Shown here one piece after another: positions 24,781 through 33,377 of a stretch of DNA of 64,000 bases. Under the pieces are notes generated by a model. The model had not been told where the DNA came from and searched no databases. It worked only from the letters and a program-made list of their open reading frames with translations. A program made the translations under genes and the position numbers. Source of the DNA: Salibacterium qingdaonense (GTDB lineage Bacteria > Bacillota > Bacilli > Bacillales > Marinococcaceae); assembly GCF_900114715.1 (NCBI RefSeq), contig NZ_FOTY01000015.1, positions 16,494-80,493 on the forward strand. Reading direction: 5' to 3'. How positions within the stretch are numbered: the stretch's first letter is position 1; every line of letters begins with the position of its first letter.

Positions 24781-27700
24781 ATGAAAAAAGGGGTTTTGAA
24801 TTTAATGATTGGAAAAAAACAGCTGGCATCCGCGGCTCTTCTTTTCGTTTTACCGGGACTCGCCACCATGACAACAGGTGACGAAGCGCTGGCGGATGAA
24901 GAAAGGGAAACCATTACCATCAATGGGAATGATGTCGATGAAGATCACCGGTTTAAAGGATTCGGCACGGTTTCTGCCAATAACACGACACGGTTGTTGA
25001 TGGACTACAAGGAAGAAAATCCGGAAGCATACTGGGAGATTATGCACCAATTGTTTGATCCCGAAACCGGCGCGGGGCTTGCCCATGTAAAAGTGGAACT
25101 GGGGGCGGATGTGAACTCTTCGTCCGGAACAGAGCCTGCCACCAAACGTTATGAGGATGAACCGGCCAATGTCCTGCGCGGAGCTGGATTTCAGTTCGCC
25201 GCCGATGCGAAATCGATCAATGAAAATATTACAACCGAAATCCTGCGTTGGGGAGAACCGCGGTGGACATGGGAAGGCGTGGCCAATCAAAATTATGAAA
25301 AAAGATACCAATGGTATAAAGACACGATGGATGCCGTGGAAGAAGAATACGGGTTCAAACTCGATTATGTCGGTGTGACGCAGAATGAACGGGCCCAGAA
25401 CGGCAACGGAAGAATTGACGAGGAATGGCTGCAGTATTTCACTTCTTCTTTAAAAGAGGAACCCAATTATGAGGAGGATTACGAGGACATCAAACTTGTC
25501 GCCGCCGACGGGTACCGGGATACATCCTCTATCAGCCAGGTACTGCTCGATCATGAAGACCTCCGGGAAGATATCGATGTAATCAGTACCCACTATGAAA
25601 TTTCCGGTTCGGATGCATTAACAGAACTTCAGAACACCCTGAAAGATAACGGGAAAGAACCAAAAGACATCTGGATCTCCGAAGGTGTTGCCCCGATGGT
25701 GAACGCACGCTACCGGGAAAACATGGAGCCGCAGTACAACGGGCTCGGCGGACAGTACGGTATCGTGGATGTCACGTCCCGCATTATTTCCGCCTATTCC
25801 TGGGAAGGAGCCGGTGAGAACCCTCTGAATGCGGTATCTTTTGACTTTCAGCCTTCCGTAAGTGCTTTTTACGAAGGTGCTTCGTACAATCCAAAACATT
25901 TAATCAGCGCGAAAGACCCCTGGTCCGGTTTTTATGAAACAGACGGTGGTCTGCAGGGCGTGCGCCATGTTATGAACTTTGTCGAGCATGACGACCGCTC
26001 CACAGAGAAAAATGAGCGCTGGCAGTACGTCCAGGGCGCGACGACAAGTAACGGAGAATTTTTTGACGGTGGTATCGAAGTCGATACGGCCACGCGTAAT
26101 CATATGACGCTCAAAGACCCGGAAACCGGCGACTACTCCACTATTTTCGCCAACAATACAGAAGATACCCGGCGCTACACGATTCAGGCAGAACAGTTAA
26201 ATGGAAAGGAAAATGCCCCGGTTCATGTCTGGGAAACAAAAGGGTCAGAGGATGGCAAAGCGATTGATGAAAACTGGTTTCAGCATACCGGGACTGTCAC
26301 CCCGGAAAATGGACAGTACAATGTGGAAGTGAGTCCCTACTCGATCGTAACCATTTCAACATTGGACAAGCAGGCCGAGGTAGAAGGTTTCGAATATGAA
26401 TCGGATCCGGTTGATACCTCTGAAAACACGATTCTTTCTCTTCCCTACGAGGATGATTTTGAATATGACGAATACGGCACCGATGAAGAAGGAAGAGACT
26501 ACATGGAGCGGCGCGGCGGCACCCCGCGTTATACCACCGATCAAACCGGCGCATTTGAGGTCGTAAAAGAAGCGACAAAACCAAAAGAACAGGGCAGCGC
26601 TGAGCGGGTGGAGCGTACGATTCCGCAGGCGGACGAGCACGGCAGCATGCTGCAGCAGAAGATAACACCTGACATTATCGGTGCGGAATGGGCGGTCTGG
26701 GGTGGCACAGACGGCGCAAAGACCGATCGCAATCCGACAACCAATATCGGGGACCACCGCTGGGCGAACTACAAAGCATCATATGATTTTCTGCTCGACA
26801 CCCACACCCCGAAAGCGGAGGACAGAAGCAATTATGCCTTGATCGGCGTCCGTCAGGTGAAAGCGGGCGGCGGTGATTCCCAGGCTCCTTATAACGCGAA
26901 AGTGTATGAGGATGGAAGCTATGAAATACTGAAAATGGGAAGCGTCGTTAAAGAAGGAACGGTGGAAGGCTTTGATAGCAGCAAGTGGCACAATATAGCG
27001 CTGGAAGCAAAAGAAAATACGTTTACGCTGTATCTCGATGAAGAAGAAATCGCAAGCTACACCGATGAAGAAAAAACGGTCATGGCCGGACGGGTATCGC
27101 TTGGCTCCGGTTATTATGAAACACTCTTTGACAACCTGAAAGTCGAAGCGCTGGACGACTATGCCTACGAATCAGACAAGATAGATAACGCACAGGGGCA
27201 TGTCTACGATTCGAAAGAGGAAGCCCAAAGTAACGAAGACGACGTGAATCCAATCGGTTACGTGGGCGACTGGACCTACAGCCGTACCGGGTATGATCAT
27301 TTCAACCGGACATTGATGACCACAGAAACCGATGTACCTGTCTGGAACGGCGTGGACATCGACCACCAGGACACGACCGACACCCAGGGCACATTAAATA
27401 AAGTCTACTATTCCGGCGATTGGTCCTCCAATGGAACAAATGCCTGGGGATCCGGCGGCGAATCATTTGAAATTACATTTGAAGGAAATGAAATCAGGTT
27501 GTACGGCATCACGAATCCATCCAACGGGACCGCCGATGTCTACCTTGACGGCGAACCAGCCGGAGAGGCAGACTACCTGAATAACAGCGAAAGAGAGCAG
27601 ATGGTCTGGTCCGCTGAAAACCTGGAAGAAACCGAGCATACGTTGAAAGTTGTTGCAAACGACGGGTATGCGAGCTTCACCCACGCTGAGGTGGAAACAT

Positions 27701-28593
27701 CGGAGGAGCATCCGCTTACGACAAAGGACACCCTGGCTCCCGATGATTTCACGGCCGTATCGGAAGAATCAGCGATTGACGGGAATGATAACACCGTATA
27801 TGCCTACCGTGAAGGGGAAAACGACTGGGGCGCCAACAGTACCAATGCGTGGGCAAACTTTGACGACAATCCGTACATTCTTGTCCATTTCACCGGCACC
27901 GGCATTGACTATTTAGCAGGCACCGGCGAAGAAACCGCCTATCAGGTGGAGCTCGACGGCGAAGATATGGGGAGTCACACTGTCGACTCCGACACCGGCA
28001 TCCGCTATTCCGTACGCAACCTCGAAGAAGGACAACACACGTTGAAGGTGTCGCTTGGAGACAATGAAGCCAAAGAAACGTATATGGATTACCGCGGCGT
28101 CAATATTTACAGCACCCCGGATACGGAAGAACAAACAAACAGCATGGTGTTTGATTTTGAAGGTACAGGCTTTAACCTGTTCGGTGCCACGCCGGATGCG
28201 TTAATTGACGTGTACGTGGATGGCACCCTGATGGAGGAAGATCACCGGATTCATGCTACCGGCGCGAGACAGACGTCCTACGTGCTGCGGGGACTCGAAA
28301 ACAAAACCCACAGCGCCGAAATCGTCGTGAAAGGCGGCAGCTTTGTGCTGGACGGCATGGATGTGATCACTGGAGAAAATAACATCAGCGTCGATAAATC
28401 CTCACTGCAGGAATTGTTTGACGCCCAGCAGGACAGAAACCATAAAGACTATACAAAAGACAGTTGGAAAACGTTCCATAAAACCAGGCAGAACGCAAAG
28501 CAGATACTGAAAAATCCGAACTCCACCCTGATTGAAGTCCATGCTGCAGAGAATTCCCTGCAGCAGGCCGTAGATGGACTGGTGGAAGCATAA
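24781..28593 (+). CDS. Secreted GH59 (galactocerebrosidase-like) glycoside hydrolase, multidomain
   Basis: 1270 residues. A signal peptide ends near residue 38. The GH59 TIM barrel and sandwich span about 45-535: RFKGFGTVSANNTTRLLMDY and AHVKVELGADVNSSSGTEPA align with galactocerebrosidase. The acid/base is probably E203 (GVTQNER), the nucleophile probably E301 (IWISEG), and KDPWSGFYE is conserved. A lectin-like domain (about 560-795) opens with DDFEY and TDQTGAFEV, as in mammalian GALC. Two carbohydrate-binding-like repeats follow (about 805-1020 and 1025-1190), then a FIVAR helical module (about 1205-1270). No LPXTG anchor. Likely releases beta-linked galactose outside the cell. The ATG at 24781 lacks a close ribosome site (GAAAGGAGGAT is 22 bases away); ATG 24805, with AAAAGGGG upstream, is an alternative. 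Divergent from the ABC operon. Confidence 0.9.
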   Translation: MKKGVLNLMIGKKQLASAALLFVLPGLATMTTGDEALADEERETITINGNDVDEDHRFKGFGTVSANNTTRLLMDYKEENPEAYWEIMHQLFDPETGAGLAHVKVELGADVNSSSGTEPATKRYEDEPANVLRGAGFQFAADAKSINENITTEILRWGEPRWTWEGVANQNYEKRYQWYKDTMDAVEEEYGFKLDYVGVTQNERAQNGNGRIDEEWLQYFTSSLKEEPNYEEDYEDIKLVAADGYRDTSSISQVLLDHEDLREDIDVISTHYEISGSDALTELQNTLKDNGKEPKDIWISEGVAPMVNARYRENMEPQYNGLGGQYGIVDVTSRIISAYSWEGAGENPLNAVSFDFQPSVSAFYEGASYNPKHLISAKDPWSGFYETDGGLQGVRHVMNFVEHDDRSTEKNERWQYVQGATTSNGEFFDGGIEVDTATRNHMTLKDPETGDYSTIFANNTEDTRRYTIQAEQLNGKENAPVHVWETKGSEDGKAIDENWFQHTGTVTPENGQYNVEVSPYSIVTISTLDKQAEVEGFEYESDPVDTSENTILSLPYEDDFEYDEYGTDEEGRDYMERRGGTPRYTTDQTGAFEVVKEATKPKEQGSAERVERTIPQADEHGSMLQQKITPDIIGAEWAVWGGTDGAKTDRNPTTNIGDHRWANYKASYDFLLDTHTPKAEDRSNYALIGVRQVKAGGGDSQAPYNAKVYEDGSYEILKMGSVVKEGTVEGFDSSKWHNIALEAKENTFTLYLDEEEIASYTDEEKTVMAGRVSLGSGYYETLFDNLKVEALDDYAYESDKIDNAQGHVYDSKEEAQSNEDDVNPIGYVGDWTYSRTGYDHFNRTLMTTETDVPVWNGVDIDHQDTTDTQGTLNKVYYSGDWSSNGTNAWGSGGESFEITFEGNEIRLYGITNPSNGTADVYLDGEPAGEADYLNNSEREQMVWSAENLEETEHTLKVVANDGYASFTHAEVETSEEHPLTTKDTLAPDDFTAVSEESAIDGNDNTVYAYREGENDWGANSTNAWANFDDNPYILVHFTGTGIDYLAGTGEETAYQVELDGEDMGSHTVDSDTGIRYSVRNLEEGQHTLKVSLGDNEAKETYMDYRGVNIYSTPDTEEQTNSMVFDFEGTGFNLFGATPDALIDVYVDGTLMEEDHRIHATGARQTSYVLRGLENKTHSAEIVVKGGSFVLDGMDVITGENNISVDKSSLQELFDAQQDRNHKDYTKDSWKTFHKTRQNAKQILKNPNSTLIEVHAAENSLQQAVDGLVEA

Positions 28594-28604
28594 AATTGGT
28601 TTAG

Positions 28605-28640
28605 AACGCCGTCCCTTTTACGAGGGGCGGCGTTTATATA
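28605..28640 (+). terminator. Terminator of the GH59 gene
   Basis: AACGCCGTCCC pairs with GGGGCGGCGTT (one G-T pair) around an eight-base loop, followed by TTATATATAT. Lies 12 bases after the stop. Confidence 0.8.
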
Positions 28641-28649
28641 TATCAGCGG

Positions 28650-28741
28650 AACGCTCGCAACATCTCCATTTTCGCCCGCAATCGACATGGTTTCGCTCGT
28701 AAAGCACGCAATTTCGCTCGCAATCGACAATATTCCGCCCG
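28650..28741 (+). repeat. 21-bp repeat array B1 (TTCGCYCG type), five units
   Basis: Cores start at 28650, 28671, 28692, 28713 and 28734, exactly 21 bases apart; ATCGACA follows the core in two of the units. It lies between the convergent ends of the GH59 and M23 peptidase genes. Confidence 0.8.
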
Positions 28742-28759
28742 CAAACACCTAAAGCAGGT

Positions 28760-29665
28760 TCATCGCAGCCACACTATATCGTTTCTCACGAGAAAGCGGC
28801 CGTTGAAGGTCATCGGCACCCCTTCGCCGTTTCGTTCCGCGTGTATATGCAGATGTGGTTCGCTCGTGTTGCCGGAGTTGCCGGTGACTCCGATTGGATC
28901 GCCTTCCTGCACAGTCTCCCCTTCTTCCACCTGCACACTTCCTTCCTGCATGTGGGCCATGTGGATATCGGCATTTTGATCCGTACACTCGATTTCCACA
29001 AAATTGCCTCTCGGCTGATCGGTGTTGGTCTCAGGGGGTGTGAGATCCGGCAGGGTGCTGCGGCTTGCGGTCACTTCACCGCTGCATGGACTGTGCAGTT
29101 CTTTGCCGTATATCGTGTATTTATCCAGATTTTCCGGATACAATCCTGCCGCTCGTGATCCCAGCGTATTCAAAGCCACGACATCGACGGCGAATTCCTG
29201 CGCCGGATGTGCGTTGTGGTAGTTAATCTGTGTATCCGCGCCTCCGTGACTCACGTAATATGTGCCATTCTGCAGCGGAAAGGCGAGTTCCACCGCTTCT
29301 TCTTCCGCACTGTATCCGTTTATAATACCGATGTGATACATACCAAAAATAATCAGCAGCAGAACGTAGACGACAAGCGATCCTTTCTGACTGCGGGAGT
29401 ATGCAGCACGAAACGGCATAGTCCTGATTTTTTTCCACGAAAAGAAAAGCGCCAGCACCAGTAGAAGCAGCCAGACAAAACGGAGGTAGTAACCGGACCA
29501 GTACCATGGTGATGACAAAAAGATCCAGCTGATAAACGTTGTCATGAATAGTCCCTGTATGATCCACTCCAACTTGCTGGTTATTTTCGCCCGCCACAGC
29601 GATATGATAAACAACGCCGGCAGCAGAAGCTGGATAATAAATAATTGTATGATCGTTCCCGTCAT
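28760..29665 (-). CDS. Membrane-anchored M23 family metallopeptidase
   Basis: 301 residues from ATG 29665, which has AAAAGGAG seven bases upstream. The open frame continues 30 codons upstream, but that part is translation of repeat array B2 (RAK/RAN heptads) and should not be annotated. About four membrane helices lie in residues 1-120. The lysostaphin-like zinc peptidase domain (about 145-300) has HPAQEFAVDVVAL (His and Asp ligands) and EPHLHIHAERNG (HxH). Family role: cutting peptidoglycan cross-bridges outside the membrane, or processing cell-wall proteins. Single gene, divergent from DUF4317. Confidence 0.88.
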   Translation of the reverse strand: MTGTIIQLFIIQLLLPALFIISLWRAKITSKLEWIIQGLFMTTFISWIFLSSPWYWSGYYLRFVWLLLLVLALFFSWKKIRTMPFRAAYSRSQKGSLVVYVLLLIIFGMYHIGIINGYSAEEEAVELAFPLQNGTYYVSHGGADTQINYHNAHPAQEFAVDVVALNTLGSRAAGLYPENLDKYTIYGKELHSPCSGEVTASRSTLPDLTPPETNTDQPRGNFVEIECTDQNADIHMAHMQEGSVQVEEGETVQEGDPIGVTGNSGNTSEPHLHIHAERNGEGVPMTFNGRFLVRNDIVWLR

Positions 29666-29702
29666 TGATTTTCTCCTTTTCTTCCGTAGTAGAATAAACG
29701 AT

Positions 29703-29794
29703 TTCGCTCGATTTCGACAACGTTTCGCCTGCTTTCGACACGGATTCGCCCGCAATCAACATACATTCGCTCGTAACCTGCCTCATTGCGCCCG
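29703..29794 (+). repeat. 21-bp repeat array B2 (TTCGCYCG type), five units
   Basis: Cores start at 29703, 29724, 29745, 29766 and 29787, all 21 bases apart; TTTCGACA or AATCAACA follows the first three. It lies between the divergent starts of the M23 peptidase and DUF4317 genes and creates a false N-terminal extension in the former. Confidence 0.85.
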
Positions 29795-29867
29795 CATTCA
29801 GTGTGCTTTACTTCTATGTTAAAATAAAACATCAGCGAACGACAACGCAGCCGAGGAGTGAACCGTA

Positions 29868-31034
29868 ATGGAGAAAAAAGACGTAGCAGGCCTGCGCCGG
29901 CAGTTCAAAGTGGACAATGATACATTAACAATTTCCGAGATTTTTCATGTTTATATTATGAGAGACACGTCCGAGATCTATCATCACCAAAGTCAGCCGT
30001 TTGAGATGCTCGACCGTGAGCAGCAGGAACTTTTCATGAACAATTTCAAGAAAGTCCTGACCGGACAGCTCGATGAAAAATTGTTCGAGTTGAAGTTTCA
30101 GCGGGATGTGGAGAATTCCAGCCAGTTGATTCTGCACAAAGGGCTCTTAAGCACCGAGACCGAAGACTGGAAAGAACAGATGCTTCTTATGACGCAGAAG
30201 ATGATGGACAACCACACGTATGACAAGGATATCGTCATTACCTTCATCCGTGCGGAATACGCCATCCCGGCGGGGCGCCGCAGCGAAGGCAGCGAAGAAG
30301 GCGGAACGCATGCGATGTATTCCAACCCTTTTATTCTATGCAGCATCAACCAGACCGAAGAGCCGAAGCGGGAAATGCAGTTCGATTATATTGAAAAAGA
30401 ATTCAAGTATAACGTTGCGACCGATCCGGTGATTGATCTGGAGCATCCGATGTCGGGATTTCTTTTTCCATCCATCACAGACGGGGCGGCTGATGTGAAC
30501 CGTGTTCTCTATGCGGCAGGAAAAGCCAACGACCCTGATTACCGGTTCACCGAAGAGGTGTTAAATGGAGAAACAATCGTAACGGCTAAAGAAGATAAAG
30601 CCGTGTTCGAAGAAGTGATCAAAGACGTCACAGGCGGACAGGTCAGCCCTTCCACCCTCGCGAATGTGTACGGGGAAATCCACCGCGTCGTGGAAGAAAA
30701 TGAAGAAGAAACCGCGCCGACTCTCGACTACAAAGACGTCGGACAAGTGTTGAAACAAAGCGGCGAAGATGTTGACCCCGAACAGGTGAAGACAGCGTTT
30801 CAGCGGGCTGTGGATAACGACAGCCACGAATTGAAAGCAAGCAGTGTCGTCCCGAAATACAATTCGAAGTCGATCAAGATTAACACTAAAATCGCCAATA
30901 TCTCTATCAGCCCGCAGGATCTCGAATACGTCCGGCAGGTAAATTACAACGGGAAACGCTGTATTATGATTGAAGTGGAAGAAGACGCGGAAGTCGACGG
31001 ATTAAAAATGCTTCCGGAATCTTTTAATCCGTAA
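29868..31034 (+). CDS. DUF4317 family protein
   Basis: 388 residues; GAGGAG precedes the ATG. Opening MEKKDVAGLRRQFKVDNDTLTISEIFHVYIMRDTSEIYH is the recognisable start of the DUF4317 family found across Firmicutes. Soluble, acidic, no signal peptide. ENEEETAPTLDYKDVGQVLKQSG and a C-terminal segment ending in KRCIMIEVEEDAEVDGLKMLP are also family-like. The function of the family is not known to me. Single gene, convergent with the wHTH/membrane pair. Confidence 0.85.
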   Translation: MEKKDVAGLRRQFKVDNDTLTISEIFHVYIMRDTSEIYHHQSQPFEMLDREQQELFMNNFKKVLTGQLDEKLFELKFQRDVENSSQLILHKGLLSTETEDWKEQMLLMTQKMMDNHTYDKDIVITFIRAEYAIPAGRRSEGSEEGGTHAMYSNPFILCSINQTEEPKREMQFDYIEKEFKYNVATDPVIDLEHPMSGFLFPSITDGAADVNRVLYAAGKANDPDYRFTEEVLNGETIVTAKEDKAVFEEVIKDVTGGQVSPSTLANVYGEIHRVVEENEEETAPTLDYKDVGQVLKQSGEDVDPEQVKTAFQRAVDNDSHELKASSVVPKYNSKSIKINTKIANISISPQDLEYVRQVNYNGKRCIMIEVEEDAEVDGLKMLPESFNP

Positions 31035-31039
31035 TCCGC

Positions 31040-31363
31040 TTACAGCCAGACCCTTAATCCCTCCAGTATGTACCCTATCACTTCCATAACCAGAGATCCT
31101 CTCTCCCCCTCTTTGCGGAGGGTCTTCTGCCCCTCCACCGTTATCATGTAATACACCGCTCCGCTGGTCTGCTTCTGATCGTCATACCAATAGGAACGTA
31201 CCTGATTTTTTTCTTCAAGCTTTTGCAGCTTACGATCCAGGTTTCTTTCGTTAAACCGGTTCATCGATTTCAACCGGAGACGCCTGGCCAGTTCCCTGCT
31301 CTGCATATCCTCGTGATGCAGAAGCTCCAGAATGATTATGCTGCGATTCGACTTACGTGCCAC
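31040..31363 (-). CDS. Small winged-helix transcriptional regulator-like protein
   Basis: 107 residues. SIIILELLHHEDMQSRELARRLRLKSMNRFNERNLDRKLQKLEEKNQVRSYWYDD reads as helix-turn-helix plus wing, then GAVYYMITVEGQKTLRKEGERGSL. Closest in feel to PadR/ArsR-like small regulators, not firmly assigned. Its start overlaps the end of the membrane-protein gene by 11 bp, so the two are coupled and it may control or be controlled by that partner. The gene ends six bases from the convergent DUF4317 stop. Confidence 0.7.
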   Translation of the reverse strand: MARKSNRSIIILELLHHEDMQSRELARRLRLKSMNRFNERNLDRKLQKLEEKNQVRSYWYDDQKQTSGAVYYMITVEGQKTLRKEGERGSLVMEVIGYILEGLRVWL

Positions 31364-31805
31364 TATTTCTTTCCTCCTCTTTTACATCCGGGTTTTGCTG
31401 AAACGCCTTCGGGTGGTTGAAAAGGTAATGATCAAAAAGCGCGTACAGGATACCTGCTGCTCCAAAGGACAGAACCGCGGTCATGCTTCTCAGGTCATAA
31501 GCATCGATATAAGGGGCGTAGGCGCCGGTAAAATACCAATATCCTCCCAATGCTCCGGCAGCCGTGTACATCAACATCCGCGGTATCACACGGTTCATAG
31601 TCCTGTTAACCATAAGCGTAAGCGGCAGAAAGGTGAAAGCATATCCAAGAACGGCGGCGAACCAGATCATTACAATAAAGCCGCTGCCGGGATAAGCCGA
31701 ATTTCCTATTTTCGAACCTTCTGCCAGCTCAACAGCAAAGCCTGCTCCAAGACAAAGCAGTGCAAAAGGAATCCACATCATAAAACCCTGCCGTAAGATG
31801 TTCAA
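31353..31805 (-). CDS. Four-helix membrane protein, function unknown
   Basis: 150 residues from a TTG start with GGGAGG six bases upstream (MNILRQGFMMWIPFALL...). Four hydrophobic segments at about 8-28, 43-66, 76-95 and 108-130, then a charged tail (HPKAFQQNPDVKEEERNSGT). An internal ATG ATG pair at residues 9-10 is an alternative start. Forms a two-gene unit with the winged-helix protein. Not recognised. Confidence 0.7.
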   Translation of the reverse strand: MNILRQGFMMWIPFALLCLGAGFAVELAEGSKIGNSAYPGSGFIVMIWFAAVLGYAFTFLPLTLMVNRTMNRVIPRMLMYTAAGALGGYWYFTGAYAPYIDAYDLRSMTAVLSFGAAGILYALFDHYLFNHPKAFQQNPDVKEEERNSGT

Positions 31806-31867
31806 CGTCTGCCTCCCTTTTTTCCAGTTACATACTATTTTATCACAATACTGAGCGTATCTGGAAT

Positions 31868-31903
31868 TTGACTTTTAATAAATCTATATCTATTATAGAT
31901 ATA
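31868..31903 (+). promoter_or_regulatory. Promoter and palindromic operator of the Rrf2 gene
   Basis: TTGACT (31868-31873) and TATTAT (31891-31896) are 17 bases apart. The perfect dyad TATATCTA-TTA-TAGATATA (31885-31903) covers the -10 box, consistent with self-repression by the Rrf2 regulator encoded 27 bases downstream. Confidence 0.7.
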
Positions 31904-31929
31904 ATAACTCTTTTATAGGGGTGGGGAAA

Positions 31930-32331
31930 ATGAAGTTTTCCAAAGCGACCAATTATGCGCTGCATACGATGCTGTATTTTGTGGTGACCGACCCAAAACA
32001 GCAGCTGGGTGTACAGCCGCTGGCGGAGAAAATGGAGATTTCGCCGACGTATCTGTCTAAGATTTTAACCCAGCTCGTTAAAGCGGGTTTGGTGGAATCG
32101 GCGTCCGGAGCCAAAGGGGGATACCGTCTGCCGCGCGGATGGGAAAGTATATCGTTTCTTGATATCATTCATGCCGTGGAAGGACCTGTCTCGCTTTTTG
32201 ACGGCTGCCTGAATGATAATCCGGAATGCATGGTAAAGCAGGTGATGGTATCAGCCGAAGATAAAATGGAAGAAGAACTGAAACAGCGTACACTTGCCGA
32301 CTTTGCTGAATCAGCACCGGCCGCTCTCTAA
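31930..32331 (+). CDS. Rrf2 family transcriptional regulator
   Basis: 133 residues from ATG 31930. Winged helix: MKFSKATNYALHTMLYFV, then LGVQPLAEKMEISPTYLSKILTQLVKAGLVESASGAKGGYRLPR, the typical Rrf2 helix-turn-helix and wing. Only two cysteines (DGCLNDNPEC) are present instead of the three-Cys cluster of IscR/NsrR, so an iron-sulfur cofactor is doubtful and thiol or other sensing is more likely. Has its own palindromic promoter. No neighbouring target gene is obvious. Confidence 0.92.
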   Translation: MKFSKATNYALHTMLYFVVTDPKQQLGVQPLAEKMEISPTYLSKILTQLVKAGLVESASGAKGGYRLPRGWESISFLDIIHAVEGPVSLFDGCLNDNPECMVKQVMVSAEDKMEEELKQRTLADFAESAPAAL

Positions 32332-32350
32332 AGTAGGTGCTATCCAGGTT

Positions 32351-32390
32351 AAAAAAACTCCATCCGTGCTGAAACGGATGGAGCCTTTTG
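32351..32390. terminator. Bidirectional terminator
   Basis: CTCCATCCGT (32358-32367) pairs with ACGGATGGAG (32374-32383). A-run before and CCTTTT after allow use by the Rrf2 gene on the plus strand and the binding-protein gene on the minus strand. Confidence 0.85.
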
Positions 32391-32399
32391 CTTATTCTA

Positions 32400-33377
32400 T
32401 TACTCTGCCGGCTGCAGGTCCTCAATGGATTCAATATCCATGTACGTCGGAACGGCTAATCCAGTCAAAGCACCTTCAAGGTTAGGACCGAGATCTACAA
32501 TATTATCTTCGTGTTCTTCATAGAAACTGCCATGCGTTTTCGGCATCCAGGGTGCTGTGGAACCATCCGCATCTCCGTTGGCAACGGCCTCAAACACAAC
32601 AGATGGATCTACTGGTGTGAGCGTTACGTCATACCCTTTCTGCTCCAGTGCCAGTTTAACAACGGCTGAGGAGGCGCGTTCGGAATCCCACGGAGTAAGG
32701 GCCAGTTCAATTTCCTTACCGTCTACGGATTCTACACCGTTGATCCATTCATCTACTTTACCCTGGTTGTTATCGACCCACTCCTGGGCCACTGTCTCGA
32801 TATCCTTCTCCTGTGCTTCAAGAAGGAAGGATTCAGAGTCTTCCAGTGTCCATTGGAAACGGTCCAGGATTTTGTAGGCTCCCGGCATGTCTTCTTCCAG
32901 CCCCATTCTTGCTATCGTTCTGATTTCTTCGGCTTCTCCGTACACGTTCTGCGGATCTTCCAGGTACTTCAGATCAAACTGGGCGAACTTGTAGTGCGGG
33001 TTCCAGCCGGTAATAACAATTGGCTCTTCATTTTCGTATCTTGTTCTGAGTTCTGACAGCATGGCCGCCGTGGAAGAAGAGTTCTGCTCCCAGCCGGAAA
33101 GACTGTCATACTCGGAGATGGCATTGCTTGTCGATTCTGTAATTCCGGCTCCCGGCTCGATACCGGTAATCGTGTAATCCACGGCTTCTCCTACATTTAC
33201 AGAAGATTCTGTCTGATCACCAGAACTTTCGCCGGATTCTTCTCCTGAACTGCCGTTTCCTTCTCCTGAACCTTCACTGCCGTTTTCTCCTGATTCATCC
33301 TGACCACATGCAGCCGTCAACATCGTTAACGATAAACCTGCTGATAAGGCAATTTTCTTCCAATTTTTCTTAAACAT
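32400..33377 (-). CDS. Glycine betaine/choline-type ABC substrate-binding lipoprotein (OpuAC domain)
   Basis: 325 residues. Lipoprotein signal with lipobox TAAC near residue 21-24, then a 35-residue acidic Gly/Ser/Glu linker. OpuAC fold: VNVGEAVDYTITGIEPGAG, GWNPHYKFAQFDLKYLEDP and WMPKTHGSFYEEHED, whose tryptophans resemble the aromatic box of quaternary-amine binding proteins. Should capture an osmoprotectant at the cell surface. No permease or ATPase gene lies beside it, so it is an orphan that must use a transporter encoded elsewhere. Highly acidic, suiting a saline habitat. Confidence 0.9.
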   Translation of the reverse strand: MFKKNWKKIALSAGLSLTMLTAACGQDESGENGSEGSGEGNGSSGEESGESSGDQTESSVNVGEAVDYTITGIEPGAGITESTSNAISEYDSLSGWEQNSSSTAAMLSELRTRYENEEPIVITGWNPHYKFAQFDLKYLEDPQNVYGEAEEIRTIARMGLEEDMPGAYKILDRFQWTLEDSESFLLEAQEKDIETVAQEWVDNNQGKVDEWINGVESVDGKEIELALTPWDSERASSAVVKLALEQKGYDVTLTPVDPSVVFEAVANGDADGSTAPWMPKTHGSFYEEHEDNIVDLGPNLEGALTGLAVPTYMDIESIEDLQPAE

